The position numbers and the translations under genes were made by a program. From positions 62,001 to 126,000 of the forward strand of contig JAANAU010000001.1 in NCBI GenBank assembly GCA_011089965.1: DNA of 64,000 nucleotides, in the 5' to 3' direction. Below are positions 17,320-24,960 of this stretch, piece by piece. Source of the DNA: Magnetococcales bacterium. GTDB taxonomy: Bacteria > Pseudomonadota > Magnetococcia > Magnetococcales > Magnetaquicoccaceae. Every line of letters starts with the position of its first letter. Position 1 is the stretch's first letter. The notes under the pieces were generated by a model. It was not told where the DNA came from. It saw nothing but the letters and a program-made list of their open reading frames with translations, and made no database searches.

Positions 17320-18623
17320 CCAACTCGTCCCACACACCCGATCAGGAATTCTTGAAAAATCTAACCGTCTTGTTCGTGGAAGATGATCCGGACATCCACC
17401 GTTTGCTGGATCGGGTGATCTTGCGGCATGCCGGCACCTTGATCACGGCCCACAACGGTCAAGAGGGTTATGAACTCTACCTTGCCAAAAAGCCTGATAT
17501 CATTGTGACGGATATCCTCATGCCGACCCTCGATGGCTTGGCCATGACCGGCAAGATCCGGGAGAGCGACACGGAGATTCCGATCATCGTCACCACTGCC
17601 CACAACGACGAAGCCTATTTTTTACAATCAATTGATCTGGGTATCGACCGCTATGTACTCAAACCCACCCATCCGGAAATCCTGCTGAAGGCGCTATACC
17701 ATTGCGCCCGCGCCCTCTGGCGCAGACGGGAACAGGAGTCGGCCAACCGCTATGTGCGCTTCATTCTGGATATCCAACCCAATCTGCTGCTGGTCGCTGC
17801 ACATGGCCATCTGGAGTACATCAACCGCGCCTTCTTGAATCTGCTCGGCTACTCCAGCCTGGAAACATTCCTGGCCAGCGGCACCTCGTTGGGGGAGTTC
17901 CTGCGACATCGGAGCGGTGAACCCTTTCCCCCGCAGCCGGATGGTTGGATGCACGCCTTGTTACAAGTCGCCCGGGAGCATGGAATCGTTCAATTGCGCT
18001 GTCAGGAGTCGGAACAGAATGGATCCATTCCTTTTGCCGTCACCTGCAATGCCTTGCCAGAGTTGCAGAGGTATCTTTTCTCCTTTTCCGATGTCACTCA
18101 TCTGGAAAAAGAGAAGAGACAACTGGAGGTTCAGGCCTTCACCGATGCCTTGACCGGGGTCTGCAATCGTGCCCGTCTGCAAGGAGTCCTGAATGTCGAA
18201 ATACGCCGCTCCCAGCGCCATGAGATCCCTTTGGCAATCATCTTGTGCGATATCGACCATTTCAAACGCATCAATGATCAATTTGGACATCAGGTCGGGG
18301 ATGATGTGTTGCGGCAGGTGGCACACCTGATGGCATCCAACATCCGCGCCGAAGACACCCTGGCCCGCTGGGGTGGCGAGGAGTTCATGATCGTCTCGCC
18401 GCAAAATGATCTGGAAAACATGCGGCAGTTGGCGGAAAAGTTGCGCGCTCTGATCGAACATACCCGCTTTCCAACCGTGGAGCGCATCACATGCAGTTTC
18501 GGAGTGGCCCAGCGTCAGGGTGAGGATACCATGCGTGAATTGACGGAACGGGCGGATCAGGCTCTGTACGCTGCCAAAAATGGGGGACGCAATCGCGTGG
18601 AGGTGATCGATCACCCCAATTGA
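17316..18623 (+). CDS. Response regulator with PAS and GGDEF domains (diguanylate cyclase)
   Basis: 435 residues. Receiver domain about 15-130 (LFVEDDPDIHRLLDR; phospho-acceptor Asp in DIIVTDILMPTLDGLAM; Lys in YVLKPTHPE), a PAS-like segment about 150-260, and a GGDEF domain about 270-430 with ARWGGEEFMIV. RAED five residues before GGEEF is the RxxD inhibitory site for product feedback. It should make cyclic di-GMP from two GTP when activated by an unidentified histidine kinase. It is translationally coupled to the methyltransferase and its last 13 bp overlap the convergent methyltransferase gene on the other strand. Confidence 0.92.
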   Translation: MTNSSHTPDQEFLKNLTVLFVEDDPDIHRLLDRVILRHAGTLITAHNGQEGYELYLAKKPDIIVTDILMPTLDGLAMTGKIRESDTEIPIIVTTAHNDEAYFLQSIDLGIDRYVLKPTHPEILLKALYHCARALWRRREQESANRYVRFILDIQPNLLLVAAHGHLEYINRAFLNLLGYSSLETFLASGTSLGEFLRHRSGEPFPPQPDGWMHALLQVAREHGIVQLRCQESEQNGSIPFAVTCNALPELQRYLFSFSDVTHLEKEKRQLEVQAFTDALTGVCNRARLQGVLNVEIRRSQRHEIPLAIILCDIDHFKRINDQFGHQVGDDVLRQVAHLMASNIRAEDTLARWGGEEFMIVSPQNDLENMRQLAEKLRALIEHTRFPTVERITCSFGVAQRQGEDTMRELTERADQALYAAKNGGRNRVEVIDHPN

Positions 18624-19351
18624 ACCGATGCCTCCTCCGGTACGCGCGCACTGACCACCAGACCCCGCGCATAAAGCGATGCCGGAGAGCCTGCCATCCG
18701 CCAGAAGGCCGTCAACTCCTCAGAATCGGACGCACGCTCTTTCCACCGACAATGGAGCCATTGAGGAAATCCCAAAATACGTTCGTACGCATGTTTGGGG
18801 GCTGGCCAGGCGCTCTGATGGAGAGTGATCTCATGAAATCCCAGCATGCGCAGGATCAAGTAAAGCTGGGGAAAGGACCAGGGGGTGACATGCATGTGGG
18901 TGCCTGGTGCAATCCGCCCCACCAGACAGGGAAAACTCGGAAAAAAACCGCGCAACAGATATTGCAACCTGGCTCCAGGATACCAAACATTGGGAGTGGA
19001 GACAATCAATAAACCTCCAGGACGCAAATGACGTTTGGCAGCCTGCAAGAACACCGATGGAGCATGCAGATGCTCCAACCCTTCGCAGGAGACAATGCAA
19101 TCATACATCGGGCACTCTCTTGGAATACCCTCGTTCATGTCCGACTGAAAAAAATGACGATAATGAGCACCGGCCTCTGCCGCAAACAGATCCAATCCGT
19201 CGATGGCCACCTCTGCCGCACACGCCTGCCGCAACCATCCAGATCCCGAAGGGGCATCCAGAACCGATCCGGATTGCAAGGATCGCAATAAATCCAATAC
19301 GACTGGTTGATAGGGTTTCATGGCTGGCTCGTTGTTTCCTGTCCCGAACAC
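18611..19351 (-). CDS. Class I SAM-dependent methyltransferase, function unknown
   Basis: 246 residues, or 236 from the ATG at 19321; the longer form uses GTG and neither start has a convincing ribosome site. Motif I is SVLDAPSGSGWLR, and DCIVSCEGLEHLHAP followed by LRPGGLLIVSTPNVWYPGARL is typical of UbiG/MetW-type methyltransferases and of those in polysaccharide or cell-surface gene sets. The C-terminal part (HVTPWSFPQLYLILRMLGF) agrees. The substrate is unknown. It ends the hydrogenase-containing gene row, 35 bp after the PAS-GGDEF gene. The 3' end overlaps that of the convergent REC-PAS-GGDEF gene by 13 bp. Confidence 0.8.
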   Translation of the reverse strand: MFGTGNNEPAMKPYQPVVLDLLRSLQSGSVLDAPSGSGWLRQACAAEVAIDGLDLFAAEAGAHYRHFFQSDMNEGIPRECPMYDCIVSCEGLEHLHAPSVFLQAAKRHLRPGGLLIVSTPNVWYPGARLQYLLRGFFPSFPCLVGRIAPGTHMHVTPWSFPQLYLILRMLGFHEITLHQSAWPAPKHAYERILGFPQWLHCRWKERASDSEELTAFWRMAGSPASLYARGLVVSARVPEEASVQLG

Positions 19352-19386
19352 GTTGTTTCAATCGGTCCTGAATGGAGCTGAATCAT

Positions 19387-20859
19387 TCACACCGGCCAAC
19401 ACCGGACACGGTTGCGGCCACTCCTCTTGGCCACATACAGTGCCGCATCAGCCTGATGAATCAAGCTCTCCAATGACAGCTCTTCATCCGATCTCATCTC
19501 GGAAACCCCAATGCTGATCGTGATCTGCAAGAGCGTTGTCTGATCCAGCAACACCATTTTCTCCAACTCCACCCGGCTGCGCAACTTCTCGGCGATTTGT
19601 CTGGCCGTCTCCAATCCGGTCTCCGGCAACAGAATCATGAACTCCTCACCACCAAACCGGGCAGCCAGATCAATCTTGCGAATCGAGGCCGTGGCAATCC
19701 GTGCCACGCCCTGCAAACACAGATCCCCGTTGAGATGGCCATGGGTGTCATTGACCGCCTTGAAATGGTCGATATCCAGCAACAACAACGCCATTGGCTC
19801 CTGATGACGGGATTTCCGGTCCATTTCCAGCCGGAACCGTTCCAGAAAACGGTTCCGGTTTGCCAGCCCGGTCAGGGCATCATGCATGGCCAAAGACTCG
19901 ACACGCTGATGCGCTTCGGTCAAGGCATGGATATCCACATTCACCCCGCGATACCCCTGAAACTGACTGCGCCCATCATAAACCGGCTTGCCGTTCATGG
20001 CACACCAGACGGTTTGCCCGTTGGCATGGCGCAGTCGGGCCTTCCAATCCCGAAAGGCCACCTGCCCGGCAAATCGTTGACGCCAGAGTTCTGCCGCAGA
20101 CTCTTCCTCCTGGTTGTCCGCTGGGTCCGGGTCGAACAGCACCTCATACGGTTGACCAATCAGTTCGTCACTTCGATAACCCAACACCCCTTCAACACCA
20201 TGACAGGAGAGAATCTGTCCAATGGCGTTGGCCTCCCAGACAAAAATCGGGGAGTGCGCAATGGCCTCATCCATCATTTCGATGGCCAGGCGCGCTTCAT
20301 CCTTGGCCTTTTTCAATTCGGTGACATCCATGGCTGCTGCCAGAAAACCCACCACCAATCCATCGGCATCTTTCATCGGAGAGATGGACAGGGTGACGGC
20401 CAGATGGGTGCCGTCGCGACGCACCAGGGTCCACTCCACGGATTCAACCTGCTTCTCTGCCACATAGTGGCTGAAGATCCCCAGACCCGGTGCCTTTTGA
20501 ATAAAGGGCACCCCGGCCAGGGCGCTGCGTTCGATCAATTCGGGAATGGCAATCAGATCGGGCAACCGGCAGCGTCCCTTGACCTGCTCTTCCTTGTAGC
20601 CCAGCAGAATTTCTGCACCACTGTTGAACAGTTGCACCACGCCATCCAGATCCGTGACAATGATCGCCAGTCTGGTGGCGGCTTCCAGAACCGCCTGCCG
20701 TTGCGCATTGGCCTGCCGAAAGCGCCATTGCGCCTCTTCGGTCTGCTCGAACTGCTTGACCACCATCTCTGCGGTCAATTCCGCAGCCTGTCGGGCCACA
20801 CGGATTTCCGAGCGCAGGATCTCATTCTCAGCAATCAAGGCGGCAACTTTACTGGCCAT
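19387..20859 (-). CDS. PAS-PAS-GGDEF diguanylate cyclase
   Basis: 490 residues, no membrane segment. An N-terminal coiled coil (about 1-55), PAS 1 (about 60-185; TRLAIIVTDLDGVVQLFNSG), PAS 2 (about 195-320; SPIFVWEANAIGQILSCHGVEG), and GGDEF (about 325-490) with ARFGGEEFMILLP. RKID upstream is the RxxD inhibitory site. A cytoplasmic sensor that makes c-di-GMP; the PAS ligand (heme, flavin or none) cannot be told. A strong GGAGGAGG precedes the ATG. It lies 12 bp after the hydrogenase maturation protease gene on the same strand, so it may be co-transcribed with the hydrogenase. Confidence 0.92.
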   Translation of the reverse strand: MASKVAALIAENEILRSEIRVARQAAELTAEMVVKQFEQTEEAQWRFRQANAQRQAVLEAATRLAIIVTDLDGVVQLFNSGAEILLGYKEEQVKGRCRLPDLIAIPELIERSALAGVPFIQKAPGLGIFSHYVAEKQVESVEWTLVRRDGTHLAVTLSISPMKDADGLVVGFLAAAMDVTELKKAKDEARLAIEMMDEAIAHSPIFVWEANAIGQILSCHGVEGVLGYRSDELIGQPYEVLFDPDPADNQEEESAAELWRQRFAGQVAFRDWKARLRHANGQTVWCAMNGKPVYDGRSQFQGYRGVNVDIHALTEAHQRVESLAMHDALTGLANRNRFLERFRLEMDRKSRHQEPMALLLLDIDHFKAVNDTHGHLNGDLCLQGVARIATASIRKIDLAARFGGEEFMILLPETGLETARQIAEKLRSRVELEKMVLLDQTTLLQITISIGVSEMRSDEELSLESLIHQADAALYVAKRSGRNRVRCWPV

Positions 20860-20871
20860 GCCTCCTCCCGT

Positions 20872-21315
20872 TCATGGTGCGAGAGCAGCAAACTGGCTGC
20901 AATAATCCACACAGCGGGTGGCAATCGCCTCGATGACCGCTGCTTTCGACCCGCTGGCTGCACCGATAATCCGGATGACTGGCACAGGACCGTCACAGAC
21001 TTGAGGCAGAATGTGCATCAAATAAGGCAAACCCGCAACATGGTCAAATCTTCCATGACAGAGGTTTGCCACCTCCGCACGGGTCAACTCGATCACAGCT
21101 CCATGGTCGCCAAAACCGTTCAAGGTGTCCACGATCACCACCAGCCAGACCCCCTCAAACCGATACAGCAGATCAAGCCCACGGACACCGCCGTCGATCA
21201 ACTCCGTTGCAGACGGCAGTTCCAGGTTGGACAACACATCAAAAACGCGCGGCCCGATATCATCCACAGACCACAATCGATTGCCCAAACACAGTATGCG
21301 CGCTCTGCAACCCAT
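20872..21315 (-). CDS. Hydrogenase maturation endopeptidase (HupD/HycI family)
   Basis: 147 residues. ILCLGNRLWSVDDIGPRVFDVL has the GN...DD-x-G pattern whose acidic residue contacts nickel; DGGVRGLDLLY and the histidine in FDHVAGLPYLM supply the other metal-contact positions. The enzyme removes a short C-terminal peptide from the large subunit after nickel is inserted. It lies 16 bp behind the large-subunit gene, which does carry a peptide beyond the last cysteine-histidine motif. LWSVDDIG has two extra residues compared with the common GNPLLGDDGIG, a moderate divergence. Confidence 0.87.
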   Translation of the reverse strand: MGCRARILCLGNRLWSVDDIGPRVFDVLSNLELPSATELIDGGVRGLDLLYRFEGVWLVVIVDTLNGFGDHGAVIELTRAEVANLCHGRFDHVAGLPYLMHILPQVCDGPVPVIRIIGAASGSKAAVIEAIATRCVDYCSQFAALAP

Positions 21316-21331
21316 CGGGATCAGGAATCCC

Positions 21332-22873
21332 TCACGCCAACCGTGGCTGCGTACCCGCAGTCACGGCATGGACCGTACAGACCAGACACGGATCAAAAGA
21401 ACGAATGACATGACCGGCTTCCACAGGATGGGCCGGATCCCGCACCGGAACGCCGATCAAGGCCTCCTCCCAGGGGCCACGCAGACCGTTGCCATCCCGG
21501 GGGGATCCGTTCCAGGCCGTGGGGGTGATGATCTGGTAGTGGTCGATCAATCCATTCTTCAAGCGTACCCAATGGCCCAAGGCACCCCGTGCCGCCTGAA
21601 TCATTCCACTCCCCTTGCCGGCATGCAACGCTTCCGGTTGCTGATAGACCGCCCCTTCGGGATTGTGTTCCAACTCGATCAACCAGGCATCCATCACCGG
21701 AATCATGAAAACCGGCCTGACCAGACGGGCCAACTGCCGGACAAACGCCGATCCGCCCGTTTTTCCCACCAACTTGCGAAAGATCGGCTGATCGCTGATG
21801 AGCGCTTCGGCCAACGGACCGGTTTCCGGTGCAAATGGGCCGTAGCGCGGCGCCTTGGCCCACGAATAACGACCATCGTTCTCTCCTGGCTGGGGAGGTT
21901 GGGGTTGAGTGCGACCCTTGTATGGATGCAATCCCCCCTTGTACTCCTTGAACCAGGAACAGGCCACATGTTCGGTGATCCGTTCCGGATCCAACGGTTC
22001 CAGATTGCCCTTGCGAAAAAAACCGGACGGAACGAGTTGGGCCGCATCTTCCTGCGGATGAATCCCTGTCCGGCGGGGCAAAGGGAGTGATCCATAGGAA
22101 AGAAAAGCCCCATGCGCACCACCGATCCGATCCAAACCCAAATCCAGGGCAATCCGGACAAAAAAACCCAATTCACTCTCACGCCTGCTGACGCTCTGCT
22201 CGACCCACTCCCGCACATCCGTCACGGCATGCCAGGATTCCAGCACATCTCCAAGGATCCGCCGTTCATACCAGCGCCGATAGCCATCGAGAATGAACCG
22301 GCACAAACGCAACTCCGCAGCGCGTGCCGGCAGAACCACACCACCCGGCACCATGAAAGAGGTATGGGGCCATTGTCCACCCAGAATCGCAATGATCTCC
22401 GGAATTTTTTTGGTTTCACGGATCACCTCGATCACACTGCTCCCACGCATGGGGGCATAACGCCGGACAGCCTCCTCAAACCAGGGACGATCTGCATAGC
22501 AGGCATGGGCAAAATCGACCATGTACATCAGAATCGATTGCCGCAGATCGCTTTGCAAATTTTCCGCCATCAAGGCCAGGTTGCGCAGCCGCACGGCATT
22601 GTCCGGAATGGTGATGCGGGCCACGGCATCCAGGGCCATGGCTGCTGCCATCAGATGGGAGGTGGAACAGATCCCGCAAATACGCGGTGTGATCACCAGA
22701 CTGTCCATGGCGCTGCGTCCCACCAACAGCGACTCAAAACCACGAAACATGGTGCCGGAACTCCAGGCATCCACAATCACTCCATCCTCCACCACCACCC
22801 GAATCTCCAGATCCCCTTCAACGCGATTCAACGGGATGTGGCACTGGTAGCGGGTCGGTCGATTTTTGGCCAT
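21332..22873 (-). CDS. [NiFe] hydrogenase large subunit, group 2-like
   Basis: 513 residues. The nickel ligands lie in RICGICSTSH (L1, near residue 65) and SFDPCLVCTVH (L2, near residue 500). Eleven residues after that final histidine (AVTAGTQPRLA) would be cut off by the maturation protease. N-terminal IPLNRVEGDLEI is the usual RxEG motif. SFDPCLVCTVHA together with a small subunit without signal peptide points to cytosolic group 2 hydrogenases (uptake or sensory forms). The presence of the cleavable tail argues for an assembled, catalytically active enzyme rather than a HupV-type regulatory one, most of which lack it. It would oxidise H2 and feed electrons to quinone, ferredoxin or another partner. 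Confidence 0.93.
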   Translation of the reverse strand: MAKNRPTRYQCHIPLNRVEGDLEIRVVVEDGVIVDAWSSGTMFRGFESLLVGRSAMDSLVITPRICGICSTSHLMAAAMALDAVARITIPDNAVRLRNLALMAENLQSDLRQSILMYMVDFAHACYADRPWFEEAVRRYAPMRGSSVIEVIRETKKIPEIIAILGGQWPHTSFMVPGGVVLPARAAELRLCRFILDGYRRWYERRILGDVLESWHAVTDVREWVEQSVSRRESELGFFVRIALDLGLDRIGGAHGAFLSYGSLPLPRRTGIHPQEDAAQLVPSGFFRKGNLEPLDPERITEHVACSWFKEYKGGLHPYKGRTQPQPPQPGENDGRYSWAKAPRYGPFAPETGPLAEALISDQPIFRKLVGKTGGSAFVRQLARLVRPVFMIPVMDAWLIELEHNPEGAVYQQPEALHAGKGSGMIQAARGALGHWVRLKNGLIDHYQIITPTAWNGSPRDGNGLRGPWEEALIGVPVRDPAHPVEAGHVIRSFDPCLVCTVHAVTAGTQPRLA

Positions 22874-22918
22874 GAATCGGGATTCCTTTTGGGATGATTC
22901 CGCAACGCAACCGTTTCA

Positions 22919-23863
22919 TCACACATCGGTGATGCGTTTCTCCAATCGTTCCGGCGCAGCGGCAGCGGCCATGCTTTTATAGGCCATATAGTGCGCCCGA
23001 CTGATCCCCTTGGGGAGTTCATTGGGAACGCCTTCGATGTTGCGGGTTTGGAAGAACGGATAGGAGTGGGGAAAATTGGGAGAGGTACAGCCAAAACACG
23101 GCACTCCGGCCCGGGTTTTGGAGGAACGCTGATTCCACAAGGTACGGTTGCAGGGACCGGGAACCAGGGGACCATGACATCCCAAGTGAAAAAACAGACA
23201 ACCACGCTCGGCAAACGAGGACTCTTCCACGCGATATTCATGGTACTCATTGCGGGTACACCCCTGATGCACCATGATGTTGTACCAATCCAAAGGTCGA
23301 TGCATCTCATCCAGAGCCGGAACCTGCCCCGAAGCCAGGGCCATCAGGGAACCGGACATCACCTCCGGATGACAGGGACAACCAGCCAGGTTGATCACCG
23401 GTGCCTTGAGGCGCGAACGAAACTCCTCGCCCAGCAGTCCGCCTCTTTTGCTGCGTTTGAATTGCAGCCCGATGGAGCCGACCACGCTGTCCACGCCCAC
23501 TCCGCCATAGGCCGCACAGGTGCCCGCAGCCACCACATGACCTGCCTTCCCGGCCAGACGGCGTATCCACTCCAAACGCGGTTCGCCGCGCATCAGATCA
23601 AAACGTCCCGTGTTGTCCGGCCCGGTCAGTATCGAACCTTCCACGACCAATATATCGAGTGGTTTCTTTCCGGTTGAAATCTCATGCAAAATCTGATCAT
23701 GCGTTTCGGCAGAGTGATTGGACAAGGAGGGATGCCAGAGCAGTTCGATTTCCAACCGGTCGAACAGTTGACAAAGATCCGGATCCTGGGCATTCAGGAA
23801 AGAGATCGTATCTCCCCCGCAGCCACCGCATTGCATCCAATAAAGTGTCAACCCTCTGTTCAT
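22919..23863 (-). CDS. [NiFe] hydrogenase small subunit, group 2-like
   Basis: 314 residues. Starts MNRGLTLYWMQCGGCGGDTISFLN: no Tat signal peptide and no C-terminal membrane anchor, so the enzyme is cytosolic. Cysteines for the proximal cluster lie in CGGCGG, GTCAAYGG and LAGCPCHPE; the medial and distal clusters use HQGCTRNEYH, FFHLGCHGP, CNRTLWN and CFGCTSPNFP. It relays electrons from the nickel site. GGGAG is 7 nt before the ATG. The closest known type by these features is group 2 (cyanobacterial Hup, HupU or the Aquifex type); the subgroup cannot be settled by eye. It heads the hydrogenase gene row. Confidence 0.93.
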   Translation of the reverse strand: MNRGLTLYWMQCGGCGGDTISFLNAQDPDLCQLFDRLEIELLWHPSLSNHSAETHDQILHEISTGKKPLDILVVEGSILTGPDNTGRFDLMRGEPRLEWIRRLAGKAGHVVAAGTCAAYGGVGVDSVVGSIGLQFKRSKRGGLLGEEFRSRLKAPVINLAGCPCHPEVMSGSLMALASGQVPALDEMHRPLDWYNIMVHQGCTRNEYHEYRVEESSFAERGCLFFHLGCHGPLVPGPCNRTLWNQRSSKTRAGVPCFGCTSPNFPHSYPFFQTRNIEGVPNELPKGISRAHYMAYKSMAAAAAPERLEKRITDV

Positions 23864-23909
23864 GGCCAGCTCCCAAGGTGAAACTCAGTGGGGAAGAGTT
23901 GCGGGTGTC

Positions 23910-23937
23910 AGCCTATCGAATTATGAAACGATGTCAA
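23910..23937 (-). promoter_or_regulatory. Possible promoter of the hydrogenase operon
   Basis: On the minus strand a perfect TTGACA (23937-23932) is followed after 16 bp by TAGGCT (23915-23910), a poor -10 with 3/6 matches. A weak -10 with a good -35 would suit an activator-dependent promoter. Predicted start is near 23903, 40 nt before the small-subunit ATG. Confidence 0.4.
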
Positions 23938-23956
23938 GAAAAATCCAGAATGTTTC

Positions 23957-23971
23957 ATGTCGTCACGACAT
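23957..23971. promoter_or_regulatory. Perfect 15-bp palindrome upstream of the hydrogenase promoter
   Basis: ATGTCGT-C-ACGACAT is a perfect inverted repeat with 7-bp arms. Its centre (23964) lies about 61 bp upstream of the predicted start, the classical distance for a dimeric activator of class I type. The sequence does not match the FNR (TTGAT-N4-ATCAA) or CRP consensus. The regulator is unknown. Confidence 0.4.
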
Positions 23972-24003
23972 CACCGGACAGCAACAGAAGATTCAGAAAA
24001 ACC

Positions 24004-24960
24004 TCATGACCGCCTCTTGGAAAAAGAGGTCACAAGAGTGGTGGCACTCAACTCCACCCCTTGCACGGCGTTGCGGCCTGCCCGCTTGGCCAGATACAAC
24101 TGTTCATCCGCCTGGCCAAGCAGCCATTCCAAAGTGAGCGCCCGCGTCGGGATGAGTGCGGCCACACCCAGACTGATGGTCACCCGATCTGCCACATCCG
24201 ATTCCCGATGGGGCAACTCCAAACCCCATACCGCCTTGCGAATCCGTTCTGCCAAAGCCGTGGCACCTGCCAGCGGGGTCTCCGGCAGCACGCAGCAGAA
24301 CTCCTCGCCGCCATAGCGCGCCACACAGTCGGTCTCACGCTCCAGACAGGATTGCAGAGCGTGCGCCACTTGACGCAACGTGGCATCGCCCGCCAAATGA
24401 CCGTAACTGTCGTTGTATTTTTTGAAACAGTCAACATCAAGAAGAATAACAGAAAGCCATGAATTACCACGACGCACTGCCCGTTTCCACTCCAAAGCCA
24501 ATGTCTGGTCCAGAAAGCGCCGATTGGCCAATCCGGTCAAACCATCCTGATGGCTCAAGGCGCGCAGCAGGTCGGTATTTTTTTTCAACTCCAGATGGGT
24601 TTTGACCCGTGCCCGCAAAATCAAAGGGTAGACCGGCTTCGTGATATAATCCACGCCACCCAATTCAAACCCGGTGGTTTCATACTGCTCCTCACGAATA
24701 GCAGTTACAAAGATCACCGGGATGTCGCAAATCGTCTCCAGCTCCTTCAAACGCCGACACACCGCATAGCCATCCATGCCCGGCATGACCACATCCAACA
24801 AAATCAGATCAATCGGCACGGTCTCAACCAGGGTAACGGCCTGTTCTCCGTGAGTGGCGACCAGCACCCGATACTCATCGGCCAATATCTGGCCCACCAC
24901 CTCCAGATTGACAGGGTCATCATCCACCACCAGGACCACCGGTCGATTATCCGATCTCAT
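24004..24960 (-). CDS. Response regulator with GGDEF domain (diguanylate cyclase, PleD/WspR-like)
   Basis: 318 residues. Receiver domain about 8-125 ([42 protein letters not shown]), then GGDEF about 140-305 with [18 protein letters not shown] before it gives the RxxD inhibitory site. Its ATG overlaps the stop of the hybrid kinase upstream (ATGA), so the kinase is the likely phosphodonor and the output is c-di-GMP. It is the last gene of the minus-strand gene block that begins at 45050. It resembles the protein at 61465-62385 in length and domain order. Confidence 0.94.
   Translation of the reverse strand: MRSDNRPVVLVVDDDPVNLEVVGQILADEYRVLVATHGEQAVTLVETVPIDLILLDVVMPGMDGYAVCRRLKELETICDIPVIFVTAIREEQYETTGFELGGVDYITKPVYPLILRARVKTHLELKKNTDLLRALSHQDGLTGLANRRFLDQTLALEWKRAVRRGNSWLSVILLDVDCFKKYNDSYGHLAGDATLRQVAHALQSCLERETDCVARYGGEEFCCVLPETPLAGATALAERIRKAVWGLELPHRESDVADRVTISLGVAALIPTRALTLEWLLGQADEQLYLAKRAGRNAVQGVELSATTLVTSFSKRRS

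Noticed and set aside
19597-21408. A 603-codon + strand frame
   Set aside because: It covers the complement of the PAS-GGDEF and hydrogenase protease genes, which are unmistakable. The predicted protein is low-complexity His/Gln-rich with no domain.
22919-23863. Periplasmic group 1 hydrogenase small subunit
   Set aside because: The protein begins directly at the first cluster-binding motif with no Tat signal peptide, and it has no membrane anchor.
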